This document shows positions 8,420-15,764 of a stretch of 61,739 nucleotides of DNA, in pieces. The position numbers and the translations under genes are program-made. The stretch spans positions 1-61,739 of the forward strand of contig CABUXT010000009.1 in assembly GCA_902495705.1 (NCBI GenBank). Direction: 5' to 3'. The notes under the pieces were generated by a model. The model ran no database searches, was not told where the DNA came from, and was given only the letters and a program-made list of their open reading frames with translations. Positions within the stretch are counted from its first letter, which is position 1, and each line of letters opens with the position of its first letter. This DNA is from an uncultured cyanobacterium. GTDB taxonomy: Bacteria > Cyanobacteriota > Vampirovibrionia > Gastranaerophilales > Gastranaerophilaceae.

Positions 8420-8559
8420 CACAACCTCCTTGAAATTACATAAAAAATACCACAAAAGATGTCCGTAAGGCAAGATGAAATAAAATACATGTTCCCTCGC
8501 CCCTTGAGGGAGAGGGGTAGGGAGAGGGGTAATATTATCTGCTTGCTCAATTAGAGTCA

Positions 8560-8584
8560 GTAGGTCGGCTTTACCAAGCCGACA
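8560..8584 (+). repeat. GTAGGTCGGCTT palindromic repeat, intergenic copy
   Basis: Full copy of the hairpin repeat first seen at 190-214. Just before it, at about 8492-8531, lies a G-rich segment with CCCTC/GAGGG complementarity, and just after it a GTGGGCTAGTGAGCCCAC hairpin. The 8474-8857 interval holds only such repeats. Confidence 0.8.
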
Positions 8585-8643
8585 AATTTAAACTGGTGGG
8601 CTAGTGAGCCCACCCTACATGATAAACTGAACAAACCGGTCTA

Positions 8644-8790
8644 TGTCACCCTGAACTTGATTCAGTGTCTATCCATTTGATTAAAAAGTAATGCCAAAAT
8701 GTCAATTTTTAAAATCAACATTGATAGATTCTGAATAGGATAAAATCTATGTCACTACGTTCCTTGATTTTTAATCCTTTCAGAATGACA
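8644..8790 (-). repeat. MITE-like dispersed repeat, copy 2 (reverse, shortened)
   Basis: Reverse-orientation copy of the 261-429 unit with TGTCACCCTGAA and TTCAGAATGACA ends. It lacks about 20 bases of the full unit near one end. Confidence 0.75.
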
Positions 8791-8806
8791 TTATTTTGTT
8801 TGCTTT

Positions 8807-8831
8807 GTAGGTCGGAATTGCTATGCCGACA
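8807..8831 (+). repeat. Diverged GTAGGTCGG..CCGACA palindromic repeat
   Basis: Same outer arms as the 190-214 unit but with a different centre (AATTGCTATG). The copy at 15324-15348 shares this centre in reverse orientation. Confidence 0.7.
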
Positions 8832-8857
8832 AATAATATTGTCATTCCAAACTCAAA

Positions 8858-9079
8858 TTATTCCAACTCAAAGTCAAGCAAATCCTTCGGTTCTACCTGC
8901 AAAACATCTGCTATAATCTTCAATTTTGACAACGTAATATCTGTTCTTGCTGTTTCAACCATTGCAATCATAGAACGTGAAATCCCGCTTGTTGCAAGGA
9001 AATCATCCTGTTTTATATGTTTTTCTTCTCTAATTCTTTTTAAATTTTTTGCAAATTTTTGTAAAAATGGCTTGTCCAT
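8858..9079 (-). CDS. XRE-family repressor divergent from pseudopilin (module 1)
   Basis: A 73-residue single-domain HTH_3 (lambda Cro/C1-type) protein: FAKNLKRIREEKHIKQDDFLATSGISRSMIAMVETARTDI covers the five-helix domain, read here in its motif parts. The start at ATG 9079 matches the size of the paralogous regulator at 24284; an upstream ATG at 9130 would run through the likely operator and promoter. It has no ribosome binding site, so a leaderless transcript is possible. It probably represses the divergent pseudopilin gene and itself. Confidence 0.85.
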   Translation of the reverse strand: MDKPFLQKFAKNLKRIREEKHIKQDDFLATSGISRSMIAMVETARTDITLSKLKIIADVLQVEPKDLLDFELE

Positions 9080-9114
9080 TTTTGTATTATCAGCTACACT
9101 GACAATATATAAAA

Positions 9115-9127
9115 TCAGTGACACTGA
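9115..9127. promoter_or_regulatory. Perfect 13-bp palindrome, candidate XRE operator
   Basis: TCAGTG-A-CACTGA lies between the XRE gene and the pseudopilin RBS, with a further half-site (ACACTGACA) about 20 bases to the left. The position fits a shared operator for both divergent genes. Confidence 0.65.
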
Positions 9128-9140
9128 CATTGGAGGTTTG

Positions 9141-9896
9141 ATGAACAGAATAGTAAAACGTTTTTACAGATTAGAATTTGCATTGGCTGAGGGTGTTACG
9201 CCTGCAAAGTTACTACCCAAAAAGACGAAATTTGGATTTACTTTAGCGGAAGTTTTAATCACTCTTGGCATAATCGGAGTTGTCGCTGCGATTACAATTC
9301 CAAGTTTTATGAGTAAATATTATGAACATCAGACCGTTTCGAGGTTGTTGGAGACTCAATCAATTTTGACTCAGGCAATCAGGCAAGCCGAAGAAGAGTA
9401 TGGAGAGATGATAAATTGGGGTATTACAGGTCAAAATGAAGATAGTGCAAATATTTTAGGTGAAAAGTTAAAACCGTTTTTGAAAATTGCTAATGATTGT
9501 GGAATTTCTGATGATAAAGAAATGTGCTTTGTAAAAGCTCCTTATTCACGTTTGGATGGTAAAAAGAATACAATTGGTTATGCCCTTGACACTGCCAGAT
9601 ATAAATTTTCTTTGATGAATGGAACTTCTGTTGCGATAATTCCAATCAATGACGGTACTCCTGATTTGTTTTCAGGTTCTGTTCAGATAAACATTGACAC
9701 AAACGGTACGGCAAAGCCAAATATAATTGGAAAGGATTTGTTTATGTTCAGTTATGATGGAGAGGTGCGCTCACTTGTGGCAATGGGTGCGCCAAATACG
9801 ATTTATCCTATGGAAGAATTTTGTACAAAGAGTTCAAGCGGTTATGGTTGTGCGTACTATCTGTTACAGTATAAGAATATGAAGTATTTGAAGTAG
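9141..9896 (+). CDS. Type IV pseudopilin-like protein (module 1)
   Basis: A 251-residue protein with a long leader of about 32 residues, then FGFTLAEVLITLGIIGVVAA as prepilin cleavage site and hydrophobic stalk. A globular domain with four or more cysteines follows (CGISDDKEMC, CTKSSSGYGC). Start at 9141 is set by TTGGAGG 4-10 bases upstream. The leader is long for a prepilin. The gene is paired with the divergent XRE gene. It could be a minor pilin or a pseudopilin-like surface protein; the assembly apparatus is not in the window. Confidence 0.88.
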   Translation: MNRIVKRFYRLEFALAEGVTPAKLLPKKTKFGFTLAEVLITLGIIGVVAAITIPSFMSKYYEHQTVSRLLETQSILTQAIRQAEEEYGEMINWGITGQNEDSANILGEKLKPFLKIANDCGISDDKEMCFVKAPYSRLDGKKNTIGYALDTARYKFSLMNGTSVAIIPINDGTPDLFSGSVQINIDTNGTAKPNIIGKDLFMFSYDGEVRSLVAMGAPNTIYPMEEFCTKSSSGYGCAYYLLQYKNMKYLK

Positions 9897-9933
9897 GTAT
9901 ATTTTAGAAATATGTGACAATGTAAAAAAATCA

Positions 9934-10000
9934 CGTCATTACGAGGAACATTGACTTACAAGTAGGGCATAGGTTTCAACGGAGTGACGTGGTAATCCAC
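9934..10000 (+). repeat. Dispersed repeat, CGTCATTACGAGGAA family, copy 1
   Basis: About 67 bp from CGTCATTACGAGGAA to GTGACGTGGTAATCCAC. Related copies lie at 14560-14628 and 15566-15630, and a diverged form at about 37590-37650. The family resembles intergenic repeats common in bacterial genomes. Confidence 0.75.
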
Positions 10001-10097
10001 AACACGTATGTCTTTCCCCCACCTCGAAATCAAAGATTTCGGTCCGCCCACCAGGGGCGGACATCTTGACCTATTTGTTTTTTATTCTTTCAAAATC

Positions 10098-10133
10098 AAC
10101 AGAGACACACTATTAAGATAGTGTGTCTCTGTT
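10098..10133. terminator. Bidirectional hairpin terminator
   Basis: A stem of about 16 bp (core AGAGACACACTAT / ATAGTGTGTCTCT) with a 4-base loop TAAG. It sits between the convergent pseudopilin and LysM genes and can serve both; the T-rich tails are modest on either side. Confidence 0.75.
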
Positions 10134-10152
10134 TGGGGGGAAAGGGAAGGGG

Positions 10153-11136
10153 TTATGCGATAAGTTTTAATTCATCGTTTGGTCTGATTAGTACTCGTTT
10201 TCCGTCAGGTTCAAATTCAAGACCGTTGATTTCCATTAATTCTTTTGTATGTTTCAAAATTTCAGCGTTTGTTGGCTTTTTGCCGTTTATTTCTTGCAAA
10301 TGTTTTTTCGCAATATTCCAAACATTATCACTTTTTACTACTTTGTGTACTGTTGGAATAGCAGGAGTTTCTTCATCAGTTCCTGTTGTTGCGCTTGGTG
10401 CTGTAGTTTCAGCCTTGTCCGTTTTATCTGTTTTGTCAGGTTCTTCTGCTGAGCCTGTTGTGACTGCAGCTGCGGCACCGGTTGTGCTACCTGTCTTTTT
10501 ACTTGATGATTTTTTGTCCGTTTTAGTCGGTTCGTCTGTTGGTTCTTCTGTTTGAGCCGGCTCTTCTGCCGGTTTGGTTTGAGTTGTCGGTTTTTCAGAT
10601 TTATTTGTTTTATCTGCGCCTTCCGGCTCTTGAGTTTTAGCCTCAGAGTTACCTTTTACGGCTTTATAAATCCCGACACCTGCTGCTGTTGCAGCTGCCA
10701 CAGCCAAGCCGACCAATGCCCATTTACCGCCTTTGCCTTTGAAAAATCTTCCGACTTTAGAAGGTGCAGCCTTCAAGCCGCTTTGGATTTTTCCGCCCAT
10801 TCCTTTAATCCAATTTTTAGCTCCTGCCAATTTTGAACCTGAATTTGCGCTTGTGCTTGCACCAGATTTGAATTTTGATGTAATTTTAGATGGAATTGAT
10901 TTAATTCCGCTCCAAGCTTTACTTGCAACTCCTTTCATTTTAGAGAATAAGCCTTGTTTTTCAGCTGTTGCATAATTTATATCTAAATTAGGTTTTGCTC
11001 CTGTTTTGATATCTTTCATTCCTTCAAAAACAGAATTTGTAACATTTTTATTTTTCGTAAATCCTTCGGCTACTTTTGCGCCTAAATCTCCTGCATTAAT
11101 TTTAGCACCTGCGTCAATTGGGTTAAATTCAACCAT
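10153..11136 (-). CDS. Membrane-anchored protein with C-terminal LysM domain
   Basis: A 327-residue protein. Residues 1-135 are basic and low complexity (SKITSKFKSGASTSANSGSK type). A single transmembrane segment lies at about 139-155 (WALVGLAVAAATAAGVGIY). Residues 160-260 form a Thr/Glu/Lys/Asp-rich linker, and 262-320 a LysM-like domain (HKVVKSDNVWNIAKKHL .. NGLEFEPDGKRVLIRPND). LysM domains bind peptidoglycan glycan chains. Layout suggests a basic inside or outside region tied to the wall through a long spacer. Start at 11136 is set by GGAGGAT. It shares style with the LysM protein at 15765. Confidence 0.75.
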   Translation of the reverse strand: MVEFNPIDAGAKINAGDLGAKVAEGFTKNKNVTNSVFEGMKDIKTGAKPNLDINYATAEKQGLFSKMKGVASKAWSGIKSIPSKITSKFKSGASTSANSGSKLAGAKNWIKGMGGKIQSGLKAAPSKVGRFFKGKGGKWALVGLAVAAATAAGVGIYKAVKGNSEAKTQEPEGADKTNKSEKPTTQTKPAEEPAQTEEPTDEPTKTDKKSSSKKTGSTTGAAAAVTTGSAEEPDKTDKTDKAETTAPSATTGTDEETPAIPTVHKVVKSDNVWNIAKKHLQEINGKKPTNAEILKHTKELMEINGLEFEPDGKRVLIRPNDELKLIA

Positions 11137-11273
11137 AAATAATATCCTCCAAATCTTTTTAAATAAATATCCCCTATGCATTATTAAAAAATTTTTGCCC
11201 AAACGGATTGACTCGGTTTATATCTGCTGTATATACGTTTTTAAAATATCTTTACAAATGGTGCAAAAATAAA

Positions 11274-11299
11274 GCTGTCAGCGAATTTTCCCTGACAGC
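11274..11299 (-). terminator. Terminator of the sugar-transporter gene
   Basis: GCTGTCAG / CTGACAGC stem with a T-rich tail on the minus strand, 31 bases after the MFS stop codon. Confidence 0.75.
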
Positions 11300-11329
11300 C
11301 TAAAAATGTATGATGAATGAAAGTCTGTT

Positions 11330-12694
11330 TTAAAAGTCTCTTGGTTTTACTCCATGGAGCCAATTTGACTCGATTTGTTCCAGTGAAATTCCTTTAGTTT
11401 CAGGAACACAGAAGAATACAAAAATTATGCACAAAAGTGAAACCGCACCAAAGCCCCAGAATGTCCAAGCTCCGCCGATTCTGTGCAATAAAATCGGAAA
11501 ACTGCTGACAACAAAGAAGTTAAATGCGAAGTTTGAAACTGTACAGATACTCATTGCGATTCCGCGGATTTTTAGAGGAAAGACTTCTGATACCAAAATC
11601 CAACCAATTGGTCCTAAACTCATTGCAAAGCAGATGATGTAAGTTACAAGACTGCCAACGGTTACCCATTTTAGGTTGTCGCCAAAGAAATCGGCGAACG
11701 CAAAACCGCAGCCAAGTGCTATTAAACTAAGCATTACTCCTGTCAAGCCGAAGTATAACAAAGGTTTTCTACCTAGTCTGTCGGTAAAATACAGTGCAAC
11801 GATTGTCATCAAAAAGTTAATTATGCCGATACCTGTTGTTGCATAAATCGCGCTCAAATTGCTTTCAAATCCTGCGTTTTTAAATATTGTCGGCGCATAG
11901 TATATGATGGTATTTATGCCTGTACAAATTTGCGCGAACATAATGCCGATACCAACAACAAACGGCATAATCATCCATTTTTTGAAACGGAATTTTTTCG
12001 CAGATTTCTTTGATTCTTCGGATTGCAAAGTCTTTTTAACTTCTGCAACTTCATTTTCTACATCAATATCAGGTTCAATTTTGTGGAAAACTTCTTTTGC
12101 CTCATCGTCTCTGTTTTTAGAGATTAGCCAACGCGGAGTGTCGTGCATAAAACACATTCCGACAAACAAAATTAACCCCGGAATAACGCCTGCAAAAAGC
12201 ATCCATCTCCAATTGAATACGGCTTGTGCAAATACGGCGTTGATAAAGTATGAGAACAAAATCCCTGCAGTAATTGCCCATTGGTAAAGTGAAACAAGAG
12301 TTCCTCTCAACTGTTTTGGAGAAATTTCTGACAGATAAAGCGGAACGACAAAATTAACGATTCCGACTGCAAATCCGACAAAAATTCTTGATGCAATTAA
12401 TACATAAATGTTTGGAGCAAAGGCACAAAGGATTGACCCAAGAATAAAGATTACAGCTGTTGCCATAATGATTTTCTTTCGTCCGAACATGTCGGCTAAG
12501 ATTCCGTTTGTCGCAGCACCTATGACAGCACCAATCAAAACAGAACTTACTAAAATCCCTTGGGTTGTGTCTGCCAAATCCCAAGATTCGTTGATAAATA
12601 AAAGTGCACCTGAAATTACACCGGTGTCATACCCTGACAGCAAGCCACCTAAAGAGGCTACAACTGCAACCACATAAAGCCAAAAATATTTCAT
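11330..12694 (-). CDS. MFS sugar:proton symporter (sugar porter family)
   Basis: A 454-residue, 12-helix inner-membrane transporter. Sugar porter signatures are clear: GGLLSGYDTGVISGALLF in helix 1, DMFGRKK between helices 2 and 3, RIFVGFAVG, PLYLSEISPKQLRG, TGINTIIYYAPTIF, DRLGRKPLLYFG, SEVFPLKIRG and the final PETKGISLEQIE. This matches XylE/GalP/AraE-type proteins importing a hexose or pentose; the exact sugar cannot be assigned. It stands alone. Confidence 0.93.
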   Translation of the reverse strand: MKYFWLYVVAVVASLGGLLSGYDTGVISGALLFINESWDLADTTQGILVSSVLIGAVIGAATNGILADMFGRKKIIMATAVIFILGSILCAFAPNIYVLIASRIFVGFAVGIVNFVVPLYLSEISPKQLRGTLVSLYQWAITAGILFSYFINAVFAQAVFNWRWMLFAGVIPGLILFVGMCFMHDTPRWLISKNRDDEAKEVFHKIEPDIDVENEVAEVKKTLQSEESKKSAKKFRFKKWMIMPFVVGIGIMFAQICTGINTIIYYAPTIFKNAGFESNLSAIYATTGIGIINFLMTIVALYFTDRLGRKPLLYFGLTGVMLSLIALGCGFAFADFFGDNLKWVTVGSLVTYIICFAMSLGPIGWILVSEVFPLKIRGIAMSICTVSNFAFNFFVVSSFPILLHRIGGAWTFWGFGAVSLLCIIFVFFCVPETKGISLEQIESNWLHGVKPRDF

Positions 12695-12848
12695 ATAAAC
12701 ATCCTTATATAAACTCTATTATAATTATAAACTATCTTTTTTAATTTTTAAACTGTCCAAATAAAAATTTTTTCAAAATCTACATCAAACAGAGTATGTA
12801 ATATTTTGCCAATCCCTCTATACTGATTCTGTGGGAGAGAGGTATTTT

Positions 12849-13277
12849 ATGTTAGCTCAAACAGTAAGAAATAATTTAAAAAGTATAGACAAATTAAACA
12901 TGAGAAGTAAGACAACCAAGTTTAGCGACTTGTTTTCTACTGCTCCGACTGTTGCGATGACAAAGTCTGAAATAAGACAAGTCTTGATGAGAGACGGTCT
13001 AAAAGAAGTTGCAAAAGATGATGAACTGTTTGATGAAATCTCTTTGCCGGAAGATGAATTTGACTCAGAAGAAATTTCAACTGATATTGAAGATGTAGCA
13101 GATGATTGTGATTTTGATATCGTTGAAGAACCTGATATTGACGATAGCGAAGTTGCTGAATATATTGTGGAAAATCCAAAAGAAGTTGTTGTTCAATTTC
13201 CGATTGTATCAGATATCAAGTTGGATGAACATTTGCCGTTCTTCCGCTCAATTAGTGCAAAATTAGCTGCATTGTAA
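12849..13277 (+). CDS. Acidic protein of unknown function
   Basis: A 142-residue protein with no recognised family. The N-terminus is basic (MLAQTVRNNLKSIDKLNMRSKTTK), the middle (about 60-115) very acidic with many Asp/Glu, and the C-terminus returns to a short mixed segment. Start at 12849 follows GAGAGG by 6 bases. The charge split could indicate a protein-binding adaptor, but this is a guess. Confidence 0.65.
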   Translation: MLAQTVRNNLKSIDKLNMRSKTTKFSDLFSTAPTVAMTKSEIRQVLMRDGLKEVAKDDELFDEISLPEDEFDSEEISTDIEDVADDCDFDIVEEPDIDDSEVAEYIVENPKEVVVQFPIVSDIKLDEHLPFFRSISAKLAAL

Positions 13278-13381
13278 TATTAAATTGGTAAAATGGATTG
13301 CCACAGCCGTACTTTTAGCACGCCTGCGGCAATGACGTTATTGTATTTGATTTTTAAAAATGTTAGTGTAAAAATATTGTT

Positions 13382-14548
13382 ATGATTTACGGTAACAAAG
13401 AGCGCAAAACGCAAGTCTGGTTATGCGGAGCGCATTTTATAAATGACATTTACACTGGTGTATTGAATCCGATTATGCCGTTTATTGCGGAACAAGTCAG
13501 GATTTCAATGCCGATTGCTACAATAATTTTGAGTTGTTCACATATTTTTTCATCATTGTTGCAGCCATATTTCGGATTTTTTGCCGACAAAATGAGACAC
13601 AGAACCTTCATATTTTGGGGGCTTTTATCTACTGCGTTGTTTATTTCGTTGGTTCCGACAGCAAAACACATTCCATTGATGATTTTGTTCATTATTTTAG
13701 GGAGTATCGGTTCAAGTTTGTTTCATCCGCAGTCGCTAGGGTTTGTTGTGAAGTTTTCTGAAACTGACTCTGTCAAAAATATGGGAATCTTTATTGCGAT
13801 GGGCACATTGGGATTTTCAACAGGTCCGTTGGTGTCTTCGTCAATTGCTCAGTTTTTAGGATTGTCAAAAATGCCTGTGATGGCAGTTTTAGGTGTTTTG
13901 TGGGCACTTTTGATGTTTAATTGTGTTCCTAAATTTTCAAATTCAGAATCTAAACCGCTAGAGTTTTCATTAAAACAAGCGTTTGTTGATATTTTGTCTA
14001 ATCGTAAATTGAATATTTTGAACCTTATTGCAATGTTGAAATCATTGATAACTACATCTTGTTCAATATTGCTACCGTTTTTGTGGAAAGCGGAAGGGTA
14101 TAACAAATTTCAAATCGGTGCGGCTTTGTTCTGTTTCTTGTTCCTTGGCGGAATCGGTTCGTTATTAAGCCCAAAAGCAGAGCAAAAAATCGGAACAGCG
14201 AATGTATTTTATATTTCAATGATAGTAACATTCCCAATGATGTTAATGTTTATGTTTACATATAAAACGATGCCGATTTTGTCGTTCGTAATCTTTGCAT
14301 TGATGGGATTTGTGACAATGTTTGCAACTCCGATAACAATGAGTATGGCGCAAAAAGTTTTGCCACAATATAAAAGTATTATCGGCGGATTTATAAACGG
14401 TTTTTCTTGGGGTATTGTTGCAATCGCAATGTCAATGATTGGCTATATCGCACAAGCTACAAGTATTGTGCCTGTTTTGGTAGTGATTTCAATAATCCCT
14501 GCAATTTGTTCAGTGCTTGTTAAATACCTGTTTGCAGAGAGTAAGTAA
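13382..14548 (+). CDS. MFS transporter, Fsr (fosmidomycin resistance)-like
   Basis: A 388-residue, 12-helix transporter. The N-terminal LCGAHFINDIYTGVLNPIMPFI motif and the HPQSLGFVVKFSE segment match the Fsr-type efflux branch of the major facilitator superfamily. Such pumps export small drugs or metabolites at the inner membrane. The ribosome binding site is weak and the gene is flanked by repeats. Confidence 0.85.
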   Translation: MIYGNKERKTQVWLCGAHFINDIYTGVLNPIMPFIAEQVRISMPIATIILSCSHIFSSLLQPYFGFFADKMRHRTFIFWGLLSTALFISLVPTAKHIPLMILFIILGSIGSSLFHPQSLGFVVKFSETDSVKNMGIFIAMGTLGFSTGPLVSSSIAQFLGLSKMPVMAVLGVLWALLMFNCVPKFSNSESKPLEFSLKQAFVDILSNRKLNILNLIAMLKSLITTSCSILLPFLWKAEGYNKFQIGAALFCFLFLGGIGSLLSPKAEQKIGTANVFYISMIVTFPMMLMFMFTYKTMPILSFVIFALMGFVTMFATPITMSMAQKVLPQYKSIIGGFINGFSWGIVAIAMSMIGYIAQATSIVPVLVVISIIPAICSVLVKYLFAESK

Positions 14549-14559
14549 TACAAAATTCT

Positions 14560-14869
14560 CGTCATTACGAGGAAAATTTACTTGCAAATGCTGTATTGAT
14601 TTTGACAGAGTGACGTGGTAATCCATAACAGGGCTTGCAGGGTCTCTAACTGAATCCTTTAACCTAAGTGTCATTCCGAACTTGTTTCGGAATCTCAAAT
14701 AAATCATATTAGTCTTATGCAAATTTGTAATATTAGAGACCCTGAAACATTCTGAATCGCAAGAAAATTTTGTGTTCGTTTTACTCTCACAAATTTTCTA
14801 AGTTTTCAGAATGACAATGACTTTTTTGATTGGTTAAAGTTTTTGTAGGTCGGCTTTACCAAGCCGACA
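14560..14869 (+). repeat. Cluster of three dispersed repeat types
   Basis: In order: a CGTCATTACGAGGAA-type unit (14560-14628), a TGTCATTCCGAAC..GTTTCGGAATCTC hairpin (14669-14696), a longer CTGAAAC..TTTCAGAATGACA inverted unit (about 14734-14816) and the GTAGGTCGGCTT hairpin (14845-14869). No gene is present. Confidence 0.75.
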
Positions 14870-14875
14870 AAATCT

Positions 14876-15124
14876 CTATCCAATCAAAGACAAATACTTA
14901 GAACTTTCGTTGTTTGTATTTTTAGAAAATAGAGAACTTACGGATTTAAAAAAACTTGTTAAAAGATTAGGTTTTGCAACATTAGGTGTGATTTCTGATG
15001 AATGTACCTGGCCAAATTTTTCATTTGAATTGATTCGGTTAGTAGGCTGATTTTTGAGCGCACTATTATCCGAAGACACTACTCCAGCCACATTAAAATA
15101 TCCAATAGATGAAACCAGCATCAT
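14876..15124 (-). CDS. Small protein of unknown function
   Basis: An 82-residue hydrophilic, Ser/Asn-rich protein. An upstream TTGGGGTAA gives a modest ribosome binding site. It begins MMLVSSIGYF and carries SFFKSVSSLFSKN near the C-terminus. It resembles other short secreted-looking proteins of this kind of genome, but no family or function is recognised. Confidence 0.5.
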   Translation of the reverse strand: MMLVSSIGYFNVAGVVSSDNSALKNQPTNRINSNEKFGQVHSSEITPNVAKPNLLTSFFKSVSSLFSKNTNNESSKYLSLIG

Positions 15125-15323
15125 TTACCCCAACTAATCTTATCCAAGTGAATATTACAATGAAATTTAAAAAAAATCAAGTGATTAATTATAAGATAAT
15201 TCTAAAGAATTAGAAATGCTAAAAATCAATCAAACTCTTTTGTTCGCGAACATGAAAATACAAAAATTATCTTAAAAATTTTGAGAAAGTTTTGGAAAGG
15301 AAGGGTGGGTAAATTATTTTATT

Positions 15324-15348
15324 TGTCGGCATAGCAATGTCGACCTAC
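15324..15348 (-). repeat. Palindromic TGTCGGC..GACCTAC repeat, reverse copy
   Basis: Reverse-orientation copy of the diverged unit at 8807-8831. Confidence 0.7.
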
Positions 15349-15376
15349 GAAAACTTCAACCAATCAAAAAAGTCAT

Positions 15377-15545
15377 TGTCATTCTGAAAGGATTGAAAAT
15401 CAAGGAACATAGTGACGTAGATTTTATCCTATTCAGAATCTATCAATGCTGATTTTGAAAATAGACCTTTTTGTCTTACTTATTAATCAAATGGATAGAC
15501 CCTGAATCTACGCAGTCGCATTCGCTCCTGCTGTTCAGGGTGACA
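15377..15545 (+). repeat. MITE-like dispersed repeat, copy 3
   Basis: Same 169-bp length and orientation as the 261-429 copy with the ends TGTCATTCTGAA and TTCAGGGTGACA. The two copies differ mainly in the centre. Confidence 0.85.
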
Positions 15546-15565
15546 GTTAAGTTTTTAAAAAATCA

Positions 15566-15630
15566 TGTCATTACGAGGAAAGTGTACTTGCAAATGTTAC
15601 ATTAGTCTTAACGGAGTGACGTAGTAATCC
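15566..15630 (+). repeat. TGTCATTACGAGGAA dispersed repeat, copy 3
   Basis: Third good copy of the family described at 9934. It follows the MITE-like unit by 20 bases. The interval 15125-15708 contains only repeats. Confidence 0.75.
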
Positions 15631-15708
15631 CCTGCAAGTTTTGTTATGGATTACCAAGCCCCATTCTGCTACCGAATGATATTCTAAACCAACCCCCTTA
15701 ATCAAATA

Positions 15709-15741
15709 AAACCGGACTATTGGGTTTCAATAGTCCGGTTT
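15709..15741 (-). terminator. Strong terminator of the LysM/Lys-Ala-rich gene
   Basis: A 13-bp perfect stem (AAACCGGACTATT / AATAGTCCGGTTT) with a 7-base loop, 24 bases beyond the stop codon. Confidence 0.85.
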
Positions 15742-15764
15742 GTGTGCATAACAAGAAGAATATT

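Noticed and set aside
8823..9140. Longer start for the 9141 pseudopilin (frame open from 8823)
   Set aside because: The extension is antisense to the XRE gene and crosses the operator; TTGGAGG sets the start at 9141.
10121..10836. Overlapping plus-strand frames opposite the first LysM protein
   Set aside because: They are antisense frames of a low-complexity coding region; the minus frame has an RBS, a TM helix and a LysM domain.
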